Positions 11,223 through 25,218 are shown, numbered from the stretch's first letter. The stretch: DNA of 64,000 nucleotides from Nannobrachium achirus (GCA_963921795.1 OY997645.1:22542918-22606917); one strand, 5' to 3'. Notes: generated by a model from the letters alone, not told the origin. A program made the numbers and translations.

Positions 11223-13130
11223 GTGCGTGTGCAGGGTGCTGGGTGCACACAGAACATCTACTCTGGAGAAGTGAAGTCACTTTCACCTTGTAGGGAACAG
11301 AAGAACCATAGATGTCTGTTGAACTTTATTTATATTGCATACAAATTGTATCCTTTTTTGTCAGAGCTGGTATGGTATAGACTTTAATGTTTTAAAAAAA
11401 AAATTAAGATTGTACATGCTGCCCAGACATGCATGGGTAGGGACAGGCATTTTGAGGATGAAGCAGAAGAAATAAGCAAAGAATTAAAATTAAGAAACAC
11501 AGGAGGGTCAATCAGCAGAACTGTCTGGATCAAAATGATCCATCTCCTTTTCCATATCTTTCATATCTCATTTATATAGCGCAATGCCTGAGAAGGTGTT
11601 TATTATAGAGCTACCCAGCAAATGGGAAAATCTGAGGTAGCAGCTAATAATCATAAACAGGCTGGCCTGATCAATGTCGATGAACGCCCTGTTGAAGTTG
11701 GCACGCCGGGGTGGACAGTAGAGGTTATTACAGTACCTGAACCAAAATGAGTGCTTTCTGTGAAACTTTTAGTCTATTCAGTGAACCTCTTTACGTCAGA
11801 AATCATTTGATCAATCAAACCCCAGCAAGCTGTATGGCTTGTGCTTGAAAGGGCAATGTGTCAAATTAAATTATGGACAGTTTGTTGGAGGGATCAGGGG
11901 AGTGTCTACAATATGTAACTCTCAGAAAAAATAACCTTTTTGTAATTATAACCTTAACCCCAGACAGTAACAACAAATACAGGGGTACAAAAAAAAAATA
12001 TGAACATTGCATATCCAGCAATTCACATCGATTAACACAACACAGTACACCACTGACTGACCCTTGTGCCCTGAGACAACTGGTTAATGTTGTTCCTATA
12101 TCCTCCAACAAATTGCAATTGGTTTTGACCCAGTCTTGCTGTTTGAGCCCTTGGAACAGTTGAGAGGTCAGAGTCAGAGGATAAGGGTTCTGCCGGGTAC
12201 ATACCGGTACCTAAAAAGGGTTTCAGGCTAAATAAGCAGCCAAGAGCATTAAACCATGCACAGGTATCAAGACAAAATGCTGAGTCCTGAAGAATACAGC
12301 TGATTGATGTTTCCCAACCAGCTGCAAAAGAGAGACATGAGAGGAGAGATGGTTCAGTGCTTAATTATCATACTGCCAGGAGACCTTGGGTTCCTCAAAG
12401 TGCCCAATGACAGACTGGTTCCAAAGATTAGGCTTCTTCAAGCTGTTTTTTATGAGCTGTGAAATTGCTGAGCAACGCAAGCAAAAAGGCATTCTAAACA
12501 AGTGCAGAAAACGGCCCTGGCAGAGCAGGAGGGTGCATTACTGATGGTCTATCAATACCCATTAGCTGGGGAACCTATTAATTATTTCTCATTCACCCCA
12601 CTGTCCTTTCAATTGTCTGCTTGGAAAGGGAAAGAGAGAGAGAAAGATAGAGAAGCAGGGACTGAATTCAGACGCAAGTGAAGACCCCTGAAAAAAGTCA
12701 ATTTAGCCTAAATGGAAGAGCAGTAGCTAAAAGAAGAAGCAGCAAGACTTCAGCAATCAATGGCTGCAGCAGTGGGTGCTGAAAAAACAGCACAAAAGAT
12801 GAGAATGAGGTATTTATTTTGTGATAGGGATTTATTTCATACATACATGTTAAATAAAAAGTATGTTTAATGAGCTATTTTTGTAGCCTACCTTTGTTTT
12901 GACTTGATCTTTGGAGCCACTAAATATTATGGCAAAGAAAGACAAATTAAGAAGTGCTTTTAGATATGCCTACTTTATACTGTACTGTATACAATGGATA
13001 GATATTTCATTAAAATATATAGCTGACACTCTCGGTGGTCATGGTTGGAGACAGTATGGACATGCCTTTAAGTTAAGGCATAAGAGCTGGTACTTAAGAC
13101 TATCAAAATACAGCCCACAGTCTTATACAA
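11223..13130. other. intergenic, no gene seen
   Basis: AT-rich with scattered short frames lacking splice support. No element ends recognised. Confidence 0.4.
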
Positions 13131-13137
13131 TATGTAG

Positions 13138-13214
13138 TAGTAGGGGGTCCCTGCTTCATCTCTCTCTCTCAGCTAATGGGCCCTTGACCTGAAAAACATT
13201 GAAGACCCCTGCTC
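13138..13214. mobile_element. hAT MITE right-end fragment (GGTCTTCAAC family)
   Basis: GTAGGGGGTCCCTGCTTCAT to TTGAAGACCCCTGCT matches the last 80 bp of 52283-52714. The rest is missing. Confidence 0.6.
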
Positions 13215-13383
13215 TAGGCTAATGCATGTATTGTAAATCGAGTATGTGTAAATAATTGAGGTCTGTGATAAACTTGTACAGGACATTGCCATTGTCCAGA
13301 TGTGCTTGTAACTTTTACCCTTACTCTGTTTCTTTTTTACTTTCTCTGCTAATAGTTAGAAAGAATTGCTGATGATGCATATA

Positions 13384-13880
13384 GGGGTGTAACGATACAT
13401 TTTAATGGCGATACGATACGCATCACGATACATGGTTGACGATACGATACATGGACGATATTGGCTCATTCATGGGGATACGATACGATACGATTCAATG
13501 ATTTAAAATTGATATAGTAACTATTTAGCAAAGAAATTAAATCTGTGTGAAACATGTCAAAAATCTATTATTACCCATATAAATAAGTAAACGCTGTAGC
13601 AAATACATGGACATTATATTTCAACACATATGGGCACACCCGCACCTTGACATGAACACAGAGATTACACACATTTATCGATAGACCAAGAGTAGCTACC
13701 GGTATATGGAATGGAAAGGTAATAGACCCCTCTTTTTCATTTTCCCTCTTAACATTGCAAAATACAAGCCACAAATACTTAGTTTCCATACAATCGATTA
13801 TTTGCATTGCAAAACGATTCGATACCGATTATCTGTATTTTAAAACGATACGCATCGATACAAAGCCAAAACGATACGAT
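13384..13880. mobile_element. probable hAT MITE (GGGTGTAACGATAC family)
   Basis: Starts AGGGGTGTAACGATACATTT with many CGATACGATAC units at both ends, the pattern of a fish hAT family. The right terminus is unclear and no target duplication was found. Confidence 0.5.
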
Positions 13881-16090
13881 ATTTAGCTTTTTGCTTTATG
13901 AACCATCTCCCTATGCCAAAATCCAGCCGGTTGCAACAACTTGTTTGGTGCAGAGTTGATATTCAGTGTGCTTACAATTTCACAATTTAGGACACTCTTT
14001 AGTTAATTCAGAGCGAATTACAATAAGCAGGGCACATTATCCACCAAGAACCTGGCATTATTCTAAACAAAATACAATAAAAACATTACCTGCAGAAACC
14101 ACATAAACAATTAACCTATCTGCATGGTTGTCAAGGCTATAGGTTAAGTGCTACGGGCTTATAAGGTGGAGTCTGAAGAGGTCTTCATTGGGAAAATTGG
14201 GAGTGTAGTCACCCTCATTTTTGGACACTAACAAGGCATGTAAACAGACGGTATGCTACATGGCTCAAGGAAAAGTAAAGTAAGTGGGGGCTGTGAGTGA
14301 TGCTGTACAGTATGTGAAATTGAATTGACCTGTAACTAATTGGGTGCACAAACTTACAATATTCAACATGAGGATTACACTTTGCCTTCCAGCTAATACT
14401 TTTCACAGGGTGGCGTCTGTCAGCCCACGCAGTAGTTTGTCAAACAAGCACAAGACATCTTGTGTCAAAAGTAATTAAAAATGATAAATTGGCTGACTAA
14501 AAAACAAATATGCCTGCCATTGCAATATTCACAGCAACCATCAGTTATGCAGCGACATTTGTCAATGAGCTACCATTGATTAACATGTTTTGGTTAAATT
14601 GGGGGAACTCAATTGCTAGCCAGGAGGGGTAGCTAGTCAATGCGCCCTATTCGTTCTTTCAGTTTTCAAAACAAAAATTAATATTGAGATAAAAATTTGA
14701 TCGTTCCTTTCATGTGCTTGATTTAATAAGGAGGATTATTACATTTGTACAATAAACATGCCCAATTTGAGAATTACATCATTACAAGTATTAATGCACA
14801 CAATCTGCCACCATTGGATTACTTTTCACATTCCTACTGTGTGTCAACATGCCTTCCTTGAATGTAAAGCATCTTTTTGTATGGACACATTTGAATGCAG
14901 ACCAGATAAAGTGGCCTGTATGCAAAGCATTACAGCTGCTATCAGGATTTTGGCATGTGCACTAGTTTAACAATATCTCTAGGTTGTGGCAAAGTTTAAT
15001 TTTGGACATGTGGTATGCAAGTGGAGAGCAAAAGGGGATCATCTAAAATGACAGCTGTGTCATTTGATAAAAGGCAGCAGCAGCCTAAGCTGTGCTAGCG
15101 TGTTCTGATAAACTGAAAAGCCTCTTTCAGGACCGACTACATTCTCCACTTGCACTTTTTTATCCAAACGTCTTACACAGCAGTTTGAGAGCCAAACATA
15201 CCGTGGATTTATCCAGTAAACTTCAACTCCAGGCACCCTGTTGCCAATGTCCGTACTTCTAAGTATAGACTACTGGCATGAATGCACAAAGAATGAATGC
15301 ACTAAAGGGAAATAGTGTCTCCTCCAAGCCCCCCACGCCTTTTTCCCTTCCCAGTTGCACTCAGGCCAGTTCACATCCCTATATTGACAAGGACAACCTA
15401 CTTTGTAATGACCCCTTTGCCTTTTAATGTACTCTCTACCTTTCTATCTGAGGGGATAAGGGGTAGACTCTTGGGGAGTGGGGGGCCCGCAGTGTCGACT
15501 AAAACATGATGAAAAATGTTCGTCAACAACCTTTTCCCAGATGAAAATGTATAAAAATGAAATAAAAATAAAACTATAACAAACATGTTATGGATGGACT
15601 AGTAGTGGAGAAGAGATCTAGTAGAACTAAGTCCTTCCGAATTTCATTCAATGGTAAGCACACAAATAAGCTGTTGTGTTTACGCTAAACTTGAAATAGA
15701 ATGCAAGCTTAAGAAACCTGTGCTGTTAAGAGAAGTTGCTTATCTTAGTTTGTTGTAAACTAAAATATTGATTGACATGCTGTGATGCTGAATGAGTGTA
15801 GTTTCTACTGTCCTCAAATTGAAACAAATATGTACTAAAATGCATTACACTTTAACTAAACCTAAAATCTAAAATCTTATGATATTTATTCAAATAAAAC
15901 TAAAACATTTCAGATGACTAAAATATAACTAAAAAAAGCGACAGTGCTGGGGCCCCGAACATGTCATGTCTTTTTGACATGACATGTTGTTGTCAGACAG
16001 CCATGACGTGACGTTTGTTTGTTGGGTCTCAGCCATCATTCTGCTGACCGCGCAGCGACCATGTACGGTTGGCCTACTCTGTATGCCAGC
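13881..16090. other. intergenic, no gene seen
   Basis: AT-rich. A clean hairpin at 15958-15988 (AACATGTCATGTC arms, T5 loop) is the only notable structure. Confidence 0.4.
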
Positions 16091-16100
16091 CACTCCCAGC

Positions 16101-16480
16101 CGGTGGTGTAAAGGAACTAAGTACATTTACTCAAGTACTGTACTTAAGTACAATTTTGAGTATTTACAATTTGAGCACTTTTTACAATTTGTATTTGCAC
16201 TACATTTCCAATACTTCTACTCCACTACATCTCGGGTTCAAATTTTGTACTTTTACTTACATTCATTTGAAAACTTTTCATTGCAGATTTTGAATATTAT
16301 TACAAAACATACCTTAACCACTTCAGCTCTGTATACATATTTGAAAATAGCCGATCTACAAGCTCACAATGCGTCACATTTGTATTTGAAAACTTGAAAT
16401 GGGACATACTGCAATGGGACTGCATTGCAGTATTGATCATTTTACTTAAGTAAAACATCGGAGTACTTTTCCCACCACTG
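16101..16480. mobile_element. non-autonomous hAT element, 380 bp
   Basis: Perfect 8-bp duplication ctcccagc (16093-16100 and 16481-16488). Ends CGGTGGTGTAAAGGAAC and the inverse-like TTTTCCCACCACTG. The interior TTTACTCAAGTACTGTACTT is typical of a widespread fish hAT family. It contains a half copy of the recurrent palindrome. Confidence 0.85.
16344..16378. repeat. recurrent palindrome, half copy
   Basis: AAAATAGCCGATCTACAAGC then TCACAATGCGTCAC; the second arm is absent. Confidence 0.8.
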
Positions 16481-17072
16481 CTCCCAGCGCATGTGAAATA
16501 TTCACATCCAGCGACCCGTGAGAGACAGGTCAGCACGGTCCTACAAAAGGTCCCTTCAATGCACGCGACACGGGAATCGCAAGTGCGTGCCTCCTTTCAT
16601 GCATGTGCAGTTCAGTCAGTTGTGCACACACCACTGATTCGACATTGCTCTCTGGTCCCTCACCTGGGTTTGAAGCAAGATTGTGCTGTGTGCAGAAGCT
16701 CTGGGGGCACAGATGGTGAGTGGACGACTTTCTTCCTTGAGACAGAGGTGAATTATCTTATCCTTCATCTCGCCCCATCTCACCCAGCAGCCTTAACACA
16801 TAATTGAAACAACAAACCAAAAGTGAACTCCAACACGCTTCAGCCAATTTTTGGTGGAAAGGTTTTTGGTGTTCAACACACAGTATAGTTTATAGGCAAA
16901 ACCTTTTACGTATGCACTTCAAATAGACTACCCAAAGTACTGTAAAATACTGGAGTGCTCATAACATCTGCATTTTTATTGCAGAAGGGACTGACATTTT
17001 TACTTCTTCAGAGTCAACAGCAGACCATCATTGAAATAGTAAAACATAAAGGAGAGTTGAAGAAAGAAGATA

Positions 17073-17121
<49 letters not shown>

Positions 17122-17122
17122 G
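17073..17122. repeat. (GACA)n microsatellite
   Basis: Twelve perfect units. Confidence 0.95.
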
Positions 17123-17671
17123 TGGGACCAGCCAACGCCTGGGTTTTTACAATGAGTGCTTTTTCTTGCCAGGGTGCGGGCACGTACCGGTACGTCTTTT
17201 TGGCTGCGGGTAAAGTGAAGTGACAGTTGCATATCATTCATCAGGGCAAGAGCTATCAGGGGATGTGGTCTGCAGAAGCGCTGATGTGTTGAACTGTTGC
17301 CCCCTTCACTGCCATCTGAGCCCAGGCCATGACATGTGGATCCACAAGATCAGCAGCAAGCACTGAGGACGGTTTGTCCAGGACAGTGGTTAAGGACGCC
17401 CATATATCTCCCGATATCTACAAGCTTGCACTGTAATGAAAACCTGTGCAGTTAGCCATATTATGCCAGGGTAGAGCTCTGTCCTTTTGCATGGCCTTGA
17501 AGAAAAGATCTATCAACCAAGAACGGCAATACGGTTTATTGGTTGGAGAACATAGTTTTAGAACAGCAATCACCTCCTCAAGAGGAAATCTTGATGATAA
17601 TCATACAATAATGATGGTCTTACAATCAATATTAAAACAAAAAAAATCATAATTGAATATAGAGCCGTTTT

Positions 17672-17838
17672 CATATTTATATATGGCATTATGCCTTTTA
17701 TTTCAGGATAAGAGAGTGCAGACTAGAGAGACAGGGAACCAAGGGCAGAGAGGAGAGATATGCCAGACAAGCCAGGTTAGATTTGAACCAGAGCATATGG
17801 TCTGTGAACTAACTGTCTGAGCCCCCAGGTACACCAGG
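17672..17838 (-). repeat. tRNA-derived SINE remnant
   Basis: On the minus strand: GGGGGCTCAGACAGTTAGTT, B box GGTTCAAATCT, a TC-rich body, then CCTGAAATAAAAGGCATAAT. Same architecture as the SINE at 9130. Confidence 0.55.
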
Positions 17839-17849
17839 AATTATTGAGC

Positions 17850-18300
17850 CTTTATTTTGGGATGTGATGAAACACTTTCTTTTGACAGTAGGGAGCCCCT
17901 TGCATGTGCATCCCTCCAATATATATTAGAACTTCATTCTGTTTTATCTTTGGTTTATTTATGCTTGTGCCAAAGTAGCCATTGGGGAACACGTGCTATC
18001 ATAAGAATGAAATATAATCATAACTTACACCCTTGAACAAATGAAGCAGAAAACATTTTACAGGAAGATACAATCTCACCACATTTGAAGTGTCTCAATG
18101 CTTAGTTTCTGCCATGTGTCACTGCAGTAGGGATCTCTCATTGCATCCAGCAAACAGAAAAGTTAAAATAACTTTCCTGTGCACATTCACATATAAACCC
18201 AGTAAATGGGCTCTGTCTACTCTTTCAGTCTGCTTTTGCTGGTCAGTATCAACCCAGTAGACTGGTCAACAGAAAGGATGAAATGGAATCTGACAGGAAT
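17850..18300. other. intergenic, no gene seen
   Basis: No recognisable element. Confidence 0.4.
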
Positions 18301-18317
18301 ACGAGTGAGTCACACAC

Positions 18318-18343
18318 AGGCACGCACGCACGCACGCACGCAA

Positions 18344-18390
<47 letters not shown>

Positions 18391-18406
18391 TGCATGCATG
18401 CATGCA
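18318..18406. repeat. (CGCA)n and (ATGC)n microsatellite
   Basis: CGCA units with one interruption, then four ATGC units. Confidence 0.95.
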
Positions 18407-18929
18407 AATGTCATGCGCACAAGGCTACAAGGGACTAGCAGCTTGGGCAGCCCATCTCCTCCTACTCTCTCCATGGCCAAGCATAGCCAATTAACCACAA
18501 GCCACAAGAACCCAAGTAAAGAGATACAGTCAGTGTTAATTTAACTCTACTTAAATTAATATGTAACTGTACAAATGTATTGAGTTTGATTGATTGAGTA
18601 TTTTATTAGACAAAAATGTAGTACAGTACAAGTACAGTTAAACACCCTGCCTAAAAGGAGCATCCCAAATAAGTCCTTTTACGGTCTTTTTGACGTCGGA
18701 AGACATGGACATGGACAGGTACCCATCTATTTGGTATACAGTCTCAGAGTTACAAATGAGTAAATGAACACTGAGGATTTAACTGAGTAGATTCCTCTCA
18801 CTTCTGTCCTCACATTTATTTTCTCTTTTTCTGTCTATCTGCCTCTATAGTTATCTTTCTATCTGTTCGTGTTTCACTCACAAATTACCCATTGAACAGC
18901 TCTCACTGCCGTGCGGTCTGGTGATGGGA

Positions 18930-19460
18930 TTGACATGCGTCTCTTTCTAAATTGCATTAATTAGCTAATTAAGAGGGCCGTAATTAACTAACAGCGTCCT
19001 GTCACAGATTTCAGTTCAAATTGCCACTAATGGCCCTAGACACATAATCCAACGGCAGACAGTTACCGTACTTTTGAAAGAGGGCCCGTTTAATTTGGCC
19101 AGTGATAAGATGCTTGGGAAAGCATTGGCTTTCGATAACAAGAGGATACACTAAGTTATTCATCAGGGGAAAGCGTGCTTGGCTCCAGCGCCTGAGCGGA
19201 CTTTGCGCAGCACAAATTATTTCTTATTTGCCCTGACCCATGCCAAGACTATAGGGCCCCATTTAATTCAAGTCAATTACATCAACGCAGTGTCATCTTG
19301 AAGAGGTGAATCTTTTACATGTCACTGGGGTCCATAATGGGCGAATAAATATTTATAGAGTTGTTGATGAATGCTCTCAGGGTTTCTGTTCCATTATCAT
19401 ATTCATGTTTGGAGGAGCTGCTACATTCATGGGTCAATGATAACTGATGATGATTATGTT
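18930..19460. promoter_or_regulatory. candidate conserved noncoding element
   Basis: About 500 bp free of visible repeats, rich in homeodomain-type cores (TTAATTAGCTAATTA, GTAATTAAC, TTTAATTTGG, ATAAATATTTATAG). It reads like vertebrate developmental enhancer sequence. Inference only. Confidence 0.25.
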
Positions 19461-20800
19461 GCCTTTGTGTCTGCACACAATGAATATCATCTATCTATCT
19501 GTCTATCTGATATACTAGGAACACCATTCTAGTCACGCCAACCAAATTTTCCTTTATTCGATGATACGAAATTGAGGACATTGCTGCTATGTGAATGTTT
19601 ACAAAAGTGTGAATAAGCAGTAAACACAAATATCAAGGCCAATTGCGAGATTGATTCAATAGTTTATTGCCATTTTGACTATGGTTGCTCATTCTCCGAA
19701 TTAAGACACATTAGTATGTACCAGGAGAGAAACCACAGTGCATGACTTGAGAAGTCAACAGACCAGATGACTTATAGAATCAACGCATAAGCAACATCAG
19801 TGGAAAGACAGAACAGAAACTACATTGTGCAAAATGTACATTTTCTTCAGCACCTTTGCTCAGCTCCCTCTCTTGACACCACTCTCAACCCCCACCAGCA
19901 CTATGGCTGGACATGCTAATAGACTTGATCTGAACGAACAGGAAGTAGTAAGCAGCATAACAAGCCACCGGAGACACCTTTACTGAGCTCCAGAGTGCCA
20001 TTAAAAAGTTTCCATTCATTTAGAGCCCAGCGACCTCTTGTTAATTGCGAGCAGAACGCTGTTGACATAGAGCAGGGGGGGACGTGCCGTGGCACACCAA
20101 TCTCAGTTTATTATGACCAGACTCCTTTGACTCAGGAACAACACACGCTCAGTTAAGTGATCTCCATGCAGGTAGGAAGAAGGCAGAAACCAGCTGAGGC
20201 GATAGGAGACCCCTGATGACGGAGGAGACGTCTATGTTTACATAAGAACCTGTCCTCTTAAAGGCCTCCACAGACCTTGTCCTGACTTAACTGCAACATT
20301 CTCAGGAGATCAGATCGGGTGACGCCAGGTGACGTCTCATGTTTAAAGGTGATTGATTGATAATAGTCAGAAATGCAAACAGCATGTGGTACAGTAAGAC
20401 ATTAAGGCTAAAAGGATAACACAAAAAAGTCCCAGGGACTTGTTTCCATTGTGGTCCTAGATTATTATGCCATATTGCTCCAGACCATGCCATTATATAG
20501 TATATAATGGCATATCCTATAGCTGAGAATCAGCTGATGGCACTGTTCTCCCCCCGCGTGAGAGGAAATAAATAAATCTTACCATACTGGGTGAATACAT
20601 GAATGCATAACATTATACTGTATGTTATACCACTCACAAAAAGGCAACTGACTCTGGTGGTCAACTTTAGCTTTATGACATACTGTAAGCCAGTAGACTG
20701 CCAGTAGACTATACTGTAGTGTACTCTACTGTTTTGATGTGTCACGTATGACCACATATGGGCAGACAACACACAACAGGAGCTATGTCAGCCATTACTA
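19461..20800. other. intergenic, no gene seen
   Basis: Unremarkable. A small AT palindrome (TATATAGTATATA) lies near 20494. Confidence 0.4.
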
Positions 20801-20955
20801 AAAAATCACACCAGTGTGAAGTGAGTGGTGCAGGCTGCTCAACAGCAACGCTGAGTGGCTGCAGCTGGTGTTGCCGCACTCATACGGACAGACGGACAGA
20901 CATACTGTACACACTCGGTCAAATGTTGAAGAGCTTGGCACCGCTCAAAAACAAA
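20801..20955. mobile_element. MITE, ATCACACCAGTGTGAA family, copy 2
   Basis: AAAAATCACACCAGTGTGAA at the left and CACCGCTCAAAAAC at the right. The interior is shorter than copy 1. Confidence 0.6.
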
Positions 20956-21486
20956 ACAGCACATGGGTACAGAGGCTAGCAATTACAAATAAACGGATGT
21001 CTGCCATCGTCTGCCATCTTCCTGGTTTTGTGCAGTCCATAAAATAATTGTACCTTTCTCTTTCTCACTCTCAGTGTGTGCTGTCCATAGTGCACGACCG
21101 ATTATCGGGCACACATGCTTCTCCACAGCCTGATTGCCCGACACCGTCTCGGTGTGTAGAGGCCTTTAAGCGTCCAAAGCCTAATGGCACCTGGCGAGGA
21201 GTCATCGTATTTCAAATCACTGAAGGATCCACTTACAGGACATAAATATATAGTATGTCATGTGTTTATGCAGAGAGTGAGTGTCGGGGACTCACAAGAT
21301 GACAGAGAGAGCTTTTCAAGACCTTGCTTTGGAACAGCACACACTGGCTCCTTGGCCCACAGGTTTTAGATGGCTCCGGGCGATATGAATGCATCATTTT
21401 CAAGGCGTAACTGACACCCTGCAGAGTGCCCTAAAGTGAGCCTGGGGAGGGGGTAAGGTGAAGTTGGAAGATAAAATACTGATGCG

Positions 21487-22427
21487 CAGGGGCGCAGGAG
21501 GCATTTTAAAAGTGAAGGGGACACATCTGGGAGGTATGTGCGCGCGCATAGCGCGCGCGAAAATTTTTGGGGTATCCCCCCCACTTTTGGTGATATCCCC
21601 CCCACTTTTGCCCCGAGGAGGGGGGGACATATCCCCTCCACTTGAGCTGAATTACACAGTTGTTTTACGCAGATTTCAAGGCATTTTTTTTCTTGTTACT
21701 GTATCCCCCCCACAGTAACAAGAGGAAACGTAACTTAAAATGTGTTGACAAACGAAATTGCATTTCCATTATGCATCTGTTCAAAGGTACTTACATTGTT
21801 GCTTGATTTAAAGAACGACGTTATCGTTTTTTGGTTTTTTGACTGAGAATGATGTGAGACTAGCCTACACACACCAGCAGCAGGTCCAGCACCTGCAATG
21901 ACGGTCTCCTTCTGCCACTGCCTGCCTGCTTGTCACTATCGCGTTGCATTAATTAAACTCATTCAGAACAGCTGAGCTGAGCTGACTGCACTGCACTGGT
22001 GGGACTGTGCCTCTAGAGGGCAGTAATACGCCTTGAAATGAGAACTACTCAGGGCCCAATTAAGAAGGCGGTAATTAACGCCCGTGCTAAGGAGATACCG
22101 ACTGCCGACGATCGCGTTTGACGCATGAATAACGCTCAGCAGCTGATTATGTGATTTGCGATGATCGTAATTGTGCGCTCACCACGTGAAAAATTATTCA
22201 TGGGTGTGTTTTCATGGAAACGTGTGAGGAGACCGATGGCATGACCGCTGTAGGTACATTCACCAATCAGAAGCTTGTCCGTCATTCCATTTAACTGGCA
22301 TAAAACCAGAGGATGGGGGGGCTAATGCTTATTCACATATCACAGTGATATCATGCTTGTAAATATCTCACACTCAATAAGGTCTGTTTTATTAGAACCG
22401 ACATTGTTTGCGTATAGAGAAAAAAAG

Positions 22428-22476
<49 letters not shown>

Positions 22477-23184
22477 CTATATTAATATAATACTTTTTTT
22501 GTCACGTCCACATATCTATTTGTCTCTCTCATCTCATGCCAGCGTGTCAGTGTGACATAGGCTGGCCTTGTTGAGTGAACAATGGACGCATAGTGGCCTA
22601 TTAATTAATAGGCTACGGAACGGCGGCCTCCTGCCAAAAAAAAAGGGAATCTGATGGAACCAGTAGCCTAATTAAACGAAATAAAACATATCCCACCTGA
22701 TTTAGTTTGATATTGAGTACAGTAATAATAAATACATTTCATTTATTATTTAGAAATTTACATTTGTAAAATTAGACCAAAAATGACAGAGATGTAAAAG
22801 AATAGGGCTGTTTAATTACTTAATTCAGCGCCTAGGTAATGGCAGCCAGACGGCTGCTGCATGTCCTTGAACTGTAGCACATAGGCCTACTGTACATGTG
22901 TGTGTCCGAAAAAAACATATTTAGACCTAAAAGCTGTCAACATGCCATGTATAGCCTATAGTGCTTCGAGAGCTTTTTTTCTTTTCTTATTTGGCTAAAT
23001 TGGCATGACGCATCGCGATCAGCGATCACGCATCTATATGAAGCAAAGCAAAACTGCAGATTGATTCCTCATAGATCGGGCAATTATGAAGCGATTTTAA
23101 AAATTTAAAGAGGTCCTGAACACTGGAGGGGATATCCCCCCCACCCAAAATCCCCCCCGTCCCCCCCTACCCCCTGCGCGCATG
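21487..23184. mobile_element. non-autonomous hAT element, 1.7 kb
   Basis: Perfect 8-bp duplication ctgatgcg (21479-21486 and 23185-23192). Ends CAGGGGCGCAGGAGG and the inverse CCCCCTGCGCGCATG. C-rich runs flank both ends inside. The interior is AT-rich with a (GA)n at 22430-22473, and no transposase frame is seen. Confidence 0.75.
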
Positions 23185-23537
23185 CTGATGCGGGACATGT
23201 AATAGGCCTCTCATATTGCACTTGTATTTGTTCGGCCCACTAGGATGCTTAATTTATTTAATAGCCCGTTACCTCGATGCCAGGCATTTGGCACAGGAAA
23301 AATCAGAAGGCTGCGTCGATGAAATGAGTAAAAACAAAACAAAAAACAGGACAAGCACTTTCTCTACAGTCACTTCACTGCTGAGAAGTCATTTCTGAAG
23401 TAAAGATCTGTGTCGGCCATCTGGTGAAGGAAAATGTCAGAGAACTATTTTGGAACGTTGTTTTCAATTAAGCAAGCATGTCTTGACAGCGGGAGTGGGG
23501 ACTGGGGAGTAAGCGCGATTTATACGTCATGGATGCG

Positions 23538-23568
23538 TTATGAGCTTGTAGATAAGCTATTTTCAGGG
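23538..23568. repeat. recurrent palindrome, half copy
   Basis: GCGTTATGAGCTTGTAGATA then AGCTATTTTCAG. Confidence 0.65.
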
Positions 23569-23845
23569 AATGACACTTTCATACAGCAGAGCATAAATTA
23601 GCCTCAATGGTTGGTTGCTGACTGGAATGTGTACATTTTGTTATTGTTCATTTACATTCAATAAATAGATTTCTCTTATGTCTTATCTTTCTCTCTGAAT
23701 GCAGCAGGCGGCGAACAGAACTGAACAGAACTGCCACTTGTACAACAAACTAAAAGAATTATGGTATGTTCTCTGAGATCATACAGCATGAGGTCATGGG
23801 GTCATTCTGGCTGGGGGCCACCATGTAGGCATTAGCTAATGGCAC

Positions 23846-24105
23846 CAGGGACGTGCTGGGCCCCTGATTCAGCCCGGGAAAAAGAGTTGGAGAGGCCCTC
23901 ATTGCGCGCTATAGAGAGATCTCTCTCTATAGCACTGCTGCTACTCAAACAGTGACGATTTACTTTGTTGGCCACCCAGCCCTCAAAATGGCACGAAGGC
24001 CGACATCTTATTTAAATTTTTTCCTAATGGCCGGCCTGGACCGGCCGGGAATGAACCGGCCGTTCGGGAGTTGTCCCGCTTTTCCCAATGGCCAGCACGT
24101 CCCTG
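23846..24105. mobile_element. non-autonomous hAT element, 260 bp
   Basis: Perfect 8-bp duplication aatggcac (23838-23845 and 24106-24113) and 14-bp perfect inverted ends CAGGGACGTGCTGG. Contains a palindrome around AGAGAGATCTCTCTCT. Confidence 0.9.
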
Positions 24106-24847
24106 AATGGCACTGTAAGTAACGTTGGATAAATGTGTTGACCAAATGGCAAATATTTATCATATTCCTTTTTATTGAGATACAGGGTTTTCCCAAGACA
24201 CACCGTAGTTGATAGGCATGTCATTATTTTTGTTATATGCGCCGACTCTGTGAATGACAGTGATGCCAGCAAAGCTACAGAAAAACCTGACAGATCTATA
24301 CACCTTAATCTTGGATTCTCTGCCTCCCTCTCCTTTACAGTCATGAAATGCAAATGTTATATCACCCACTTTGCACAGAGATGATCTCATTATTTCTTTC
24401 CATTACTTTATATGCCTCACCAGCATGTCATTCTCACAGGAGTATGCAGTCACATGGTGTTAATTTACAATCATAGTTTATAACCACTGCCTTTCCATGA
24501 TCAGAAAATTAATTGAGTTTGTGATACTATAGGCACAGGAAAGGGGGGTGAGCCAACTCCGGTGTATATTTTATTATGGCTTAATGGCTTATAACAAAAA
24601 GGATTAGGAGTATGGCTAATGGAATGGGTTGGCTGCTGTAGGTTAGCATGGCAAACATGTAGGCTGTGTTACTGTAAGCTACCGTTGGGAGATGTTAGAT
24701 TCTAAATTGTGGATTGAATATAAACATGTTCTAGCCTGTGATGTCATGATGTCATGAGATTGGCAGGCATAGAATAGGGGGCGCTATGGTTCAAGTGATT
24801 AATCCTAGACCTGGTTATATATCTCTCATTGTCACACAAACAGCTTT

Positions 24848-25076
24848 CTACCTTTAAAAGTATATTTTTGGTAGCCAAAAGGATGGTCCAACAGTTGTTT
24901 TTTCAAAATATTGCAATATAGGCCTGCCTATTACATTTTTGATCGCACCGCATCCTATGCAAGTGGATGGGACGCAGAAGTACAGTGATACTTGGCGAGA
25001 GACAGGATGTCAAAAGGAGTTAAAAGTTTGAAAAAACAACTGTTGGACCATCCTGTTGGCTACTTTTAAAGGTAGG
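24848..25076. repeat. foldback repeat with arms of about 50 bp
   Basis: CTACCTTTAAAAG, then GATGGTCCAACAGTTGTTTT, reappear inverted at 25030-25076 around a loop of about 120 bp. MITE-like; ends not resolved. Confidence 0.65.
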
Positions 25077-25215
25077 AAAGCCTTTTTCCCCTGAAATTCT
25101 ACTTTATATTCTAACGGATTATCATGCTCTCTTTTTAATCCAGAGTTTATTGATTGCATTAAGTATTGACCTTGCTGGATCACACCATGATATGCCATAT
25201 GTACACAGCCCATAC

Positions 25216-25218
<3 letters not shown>

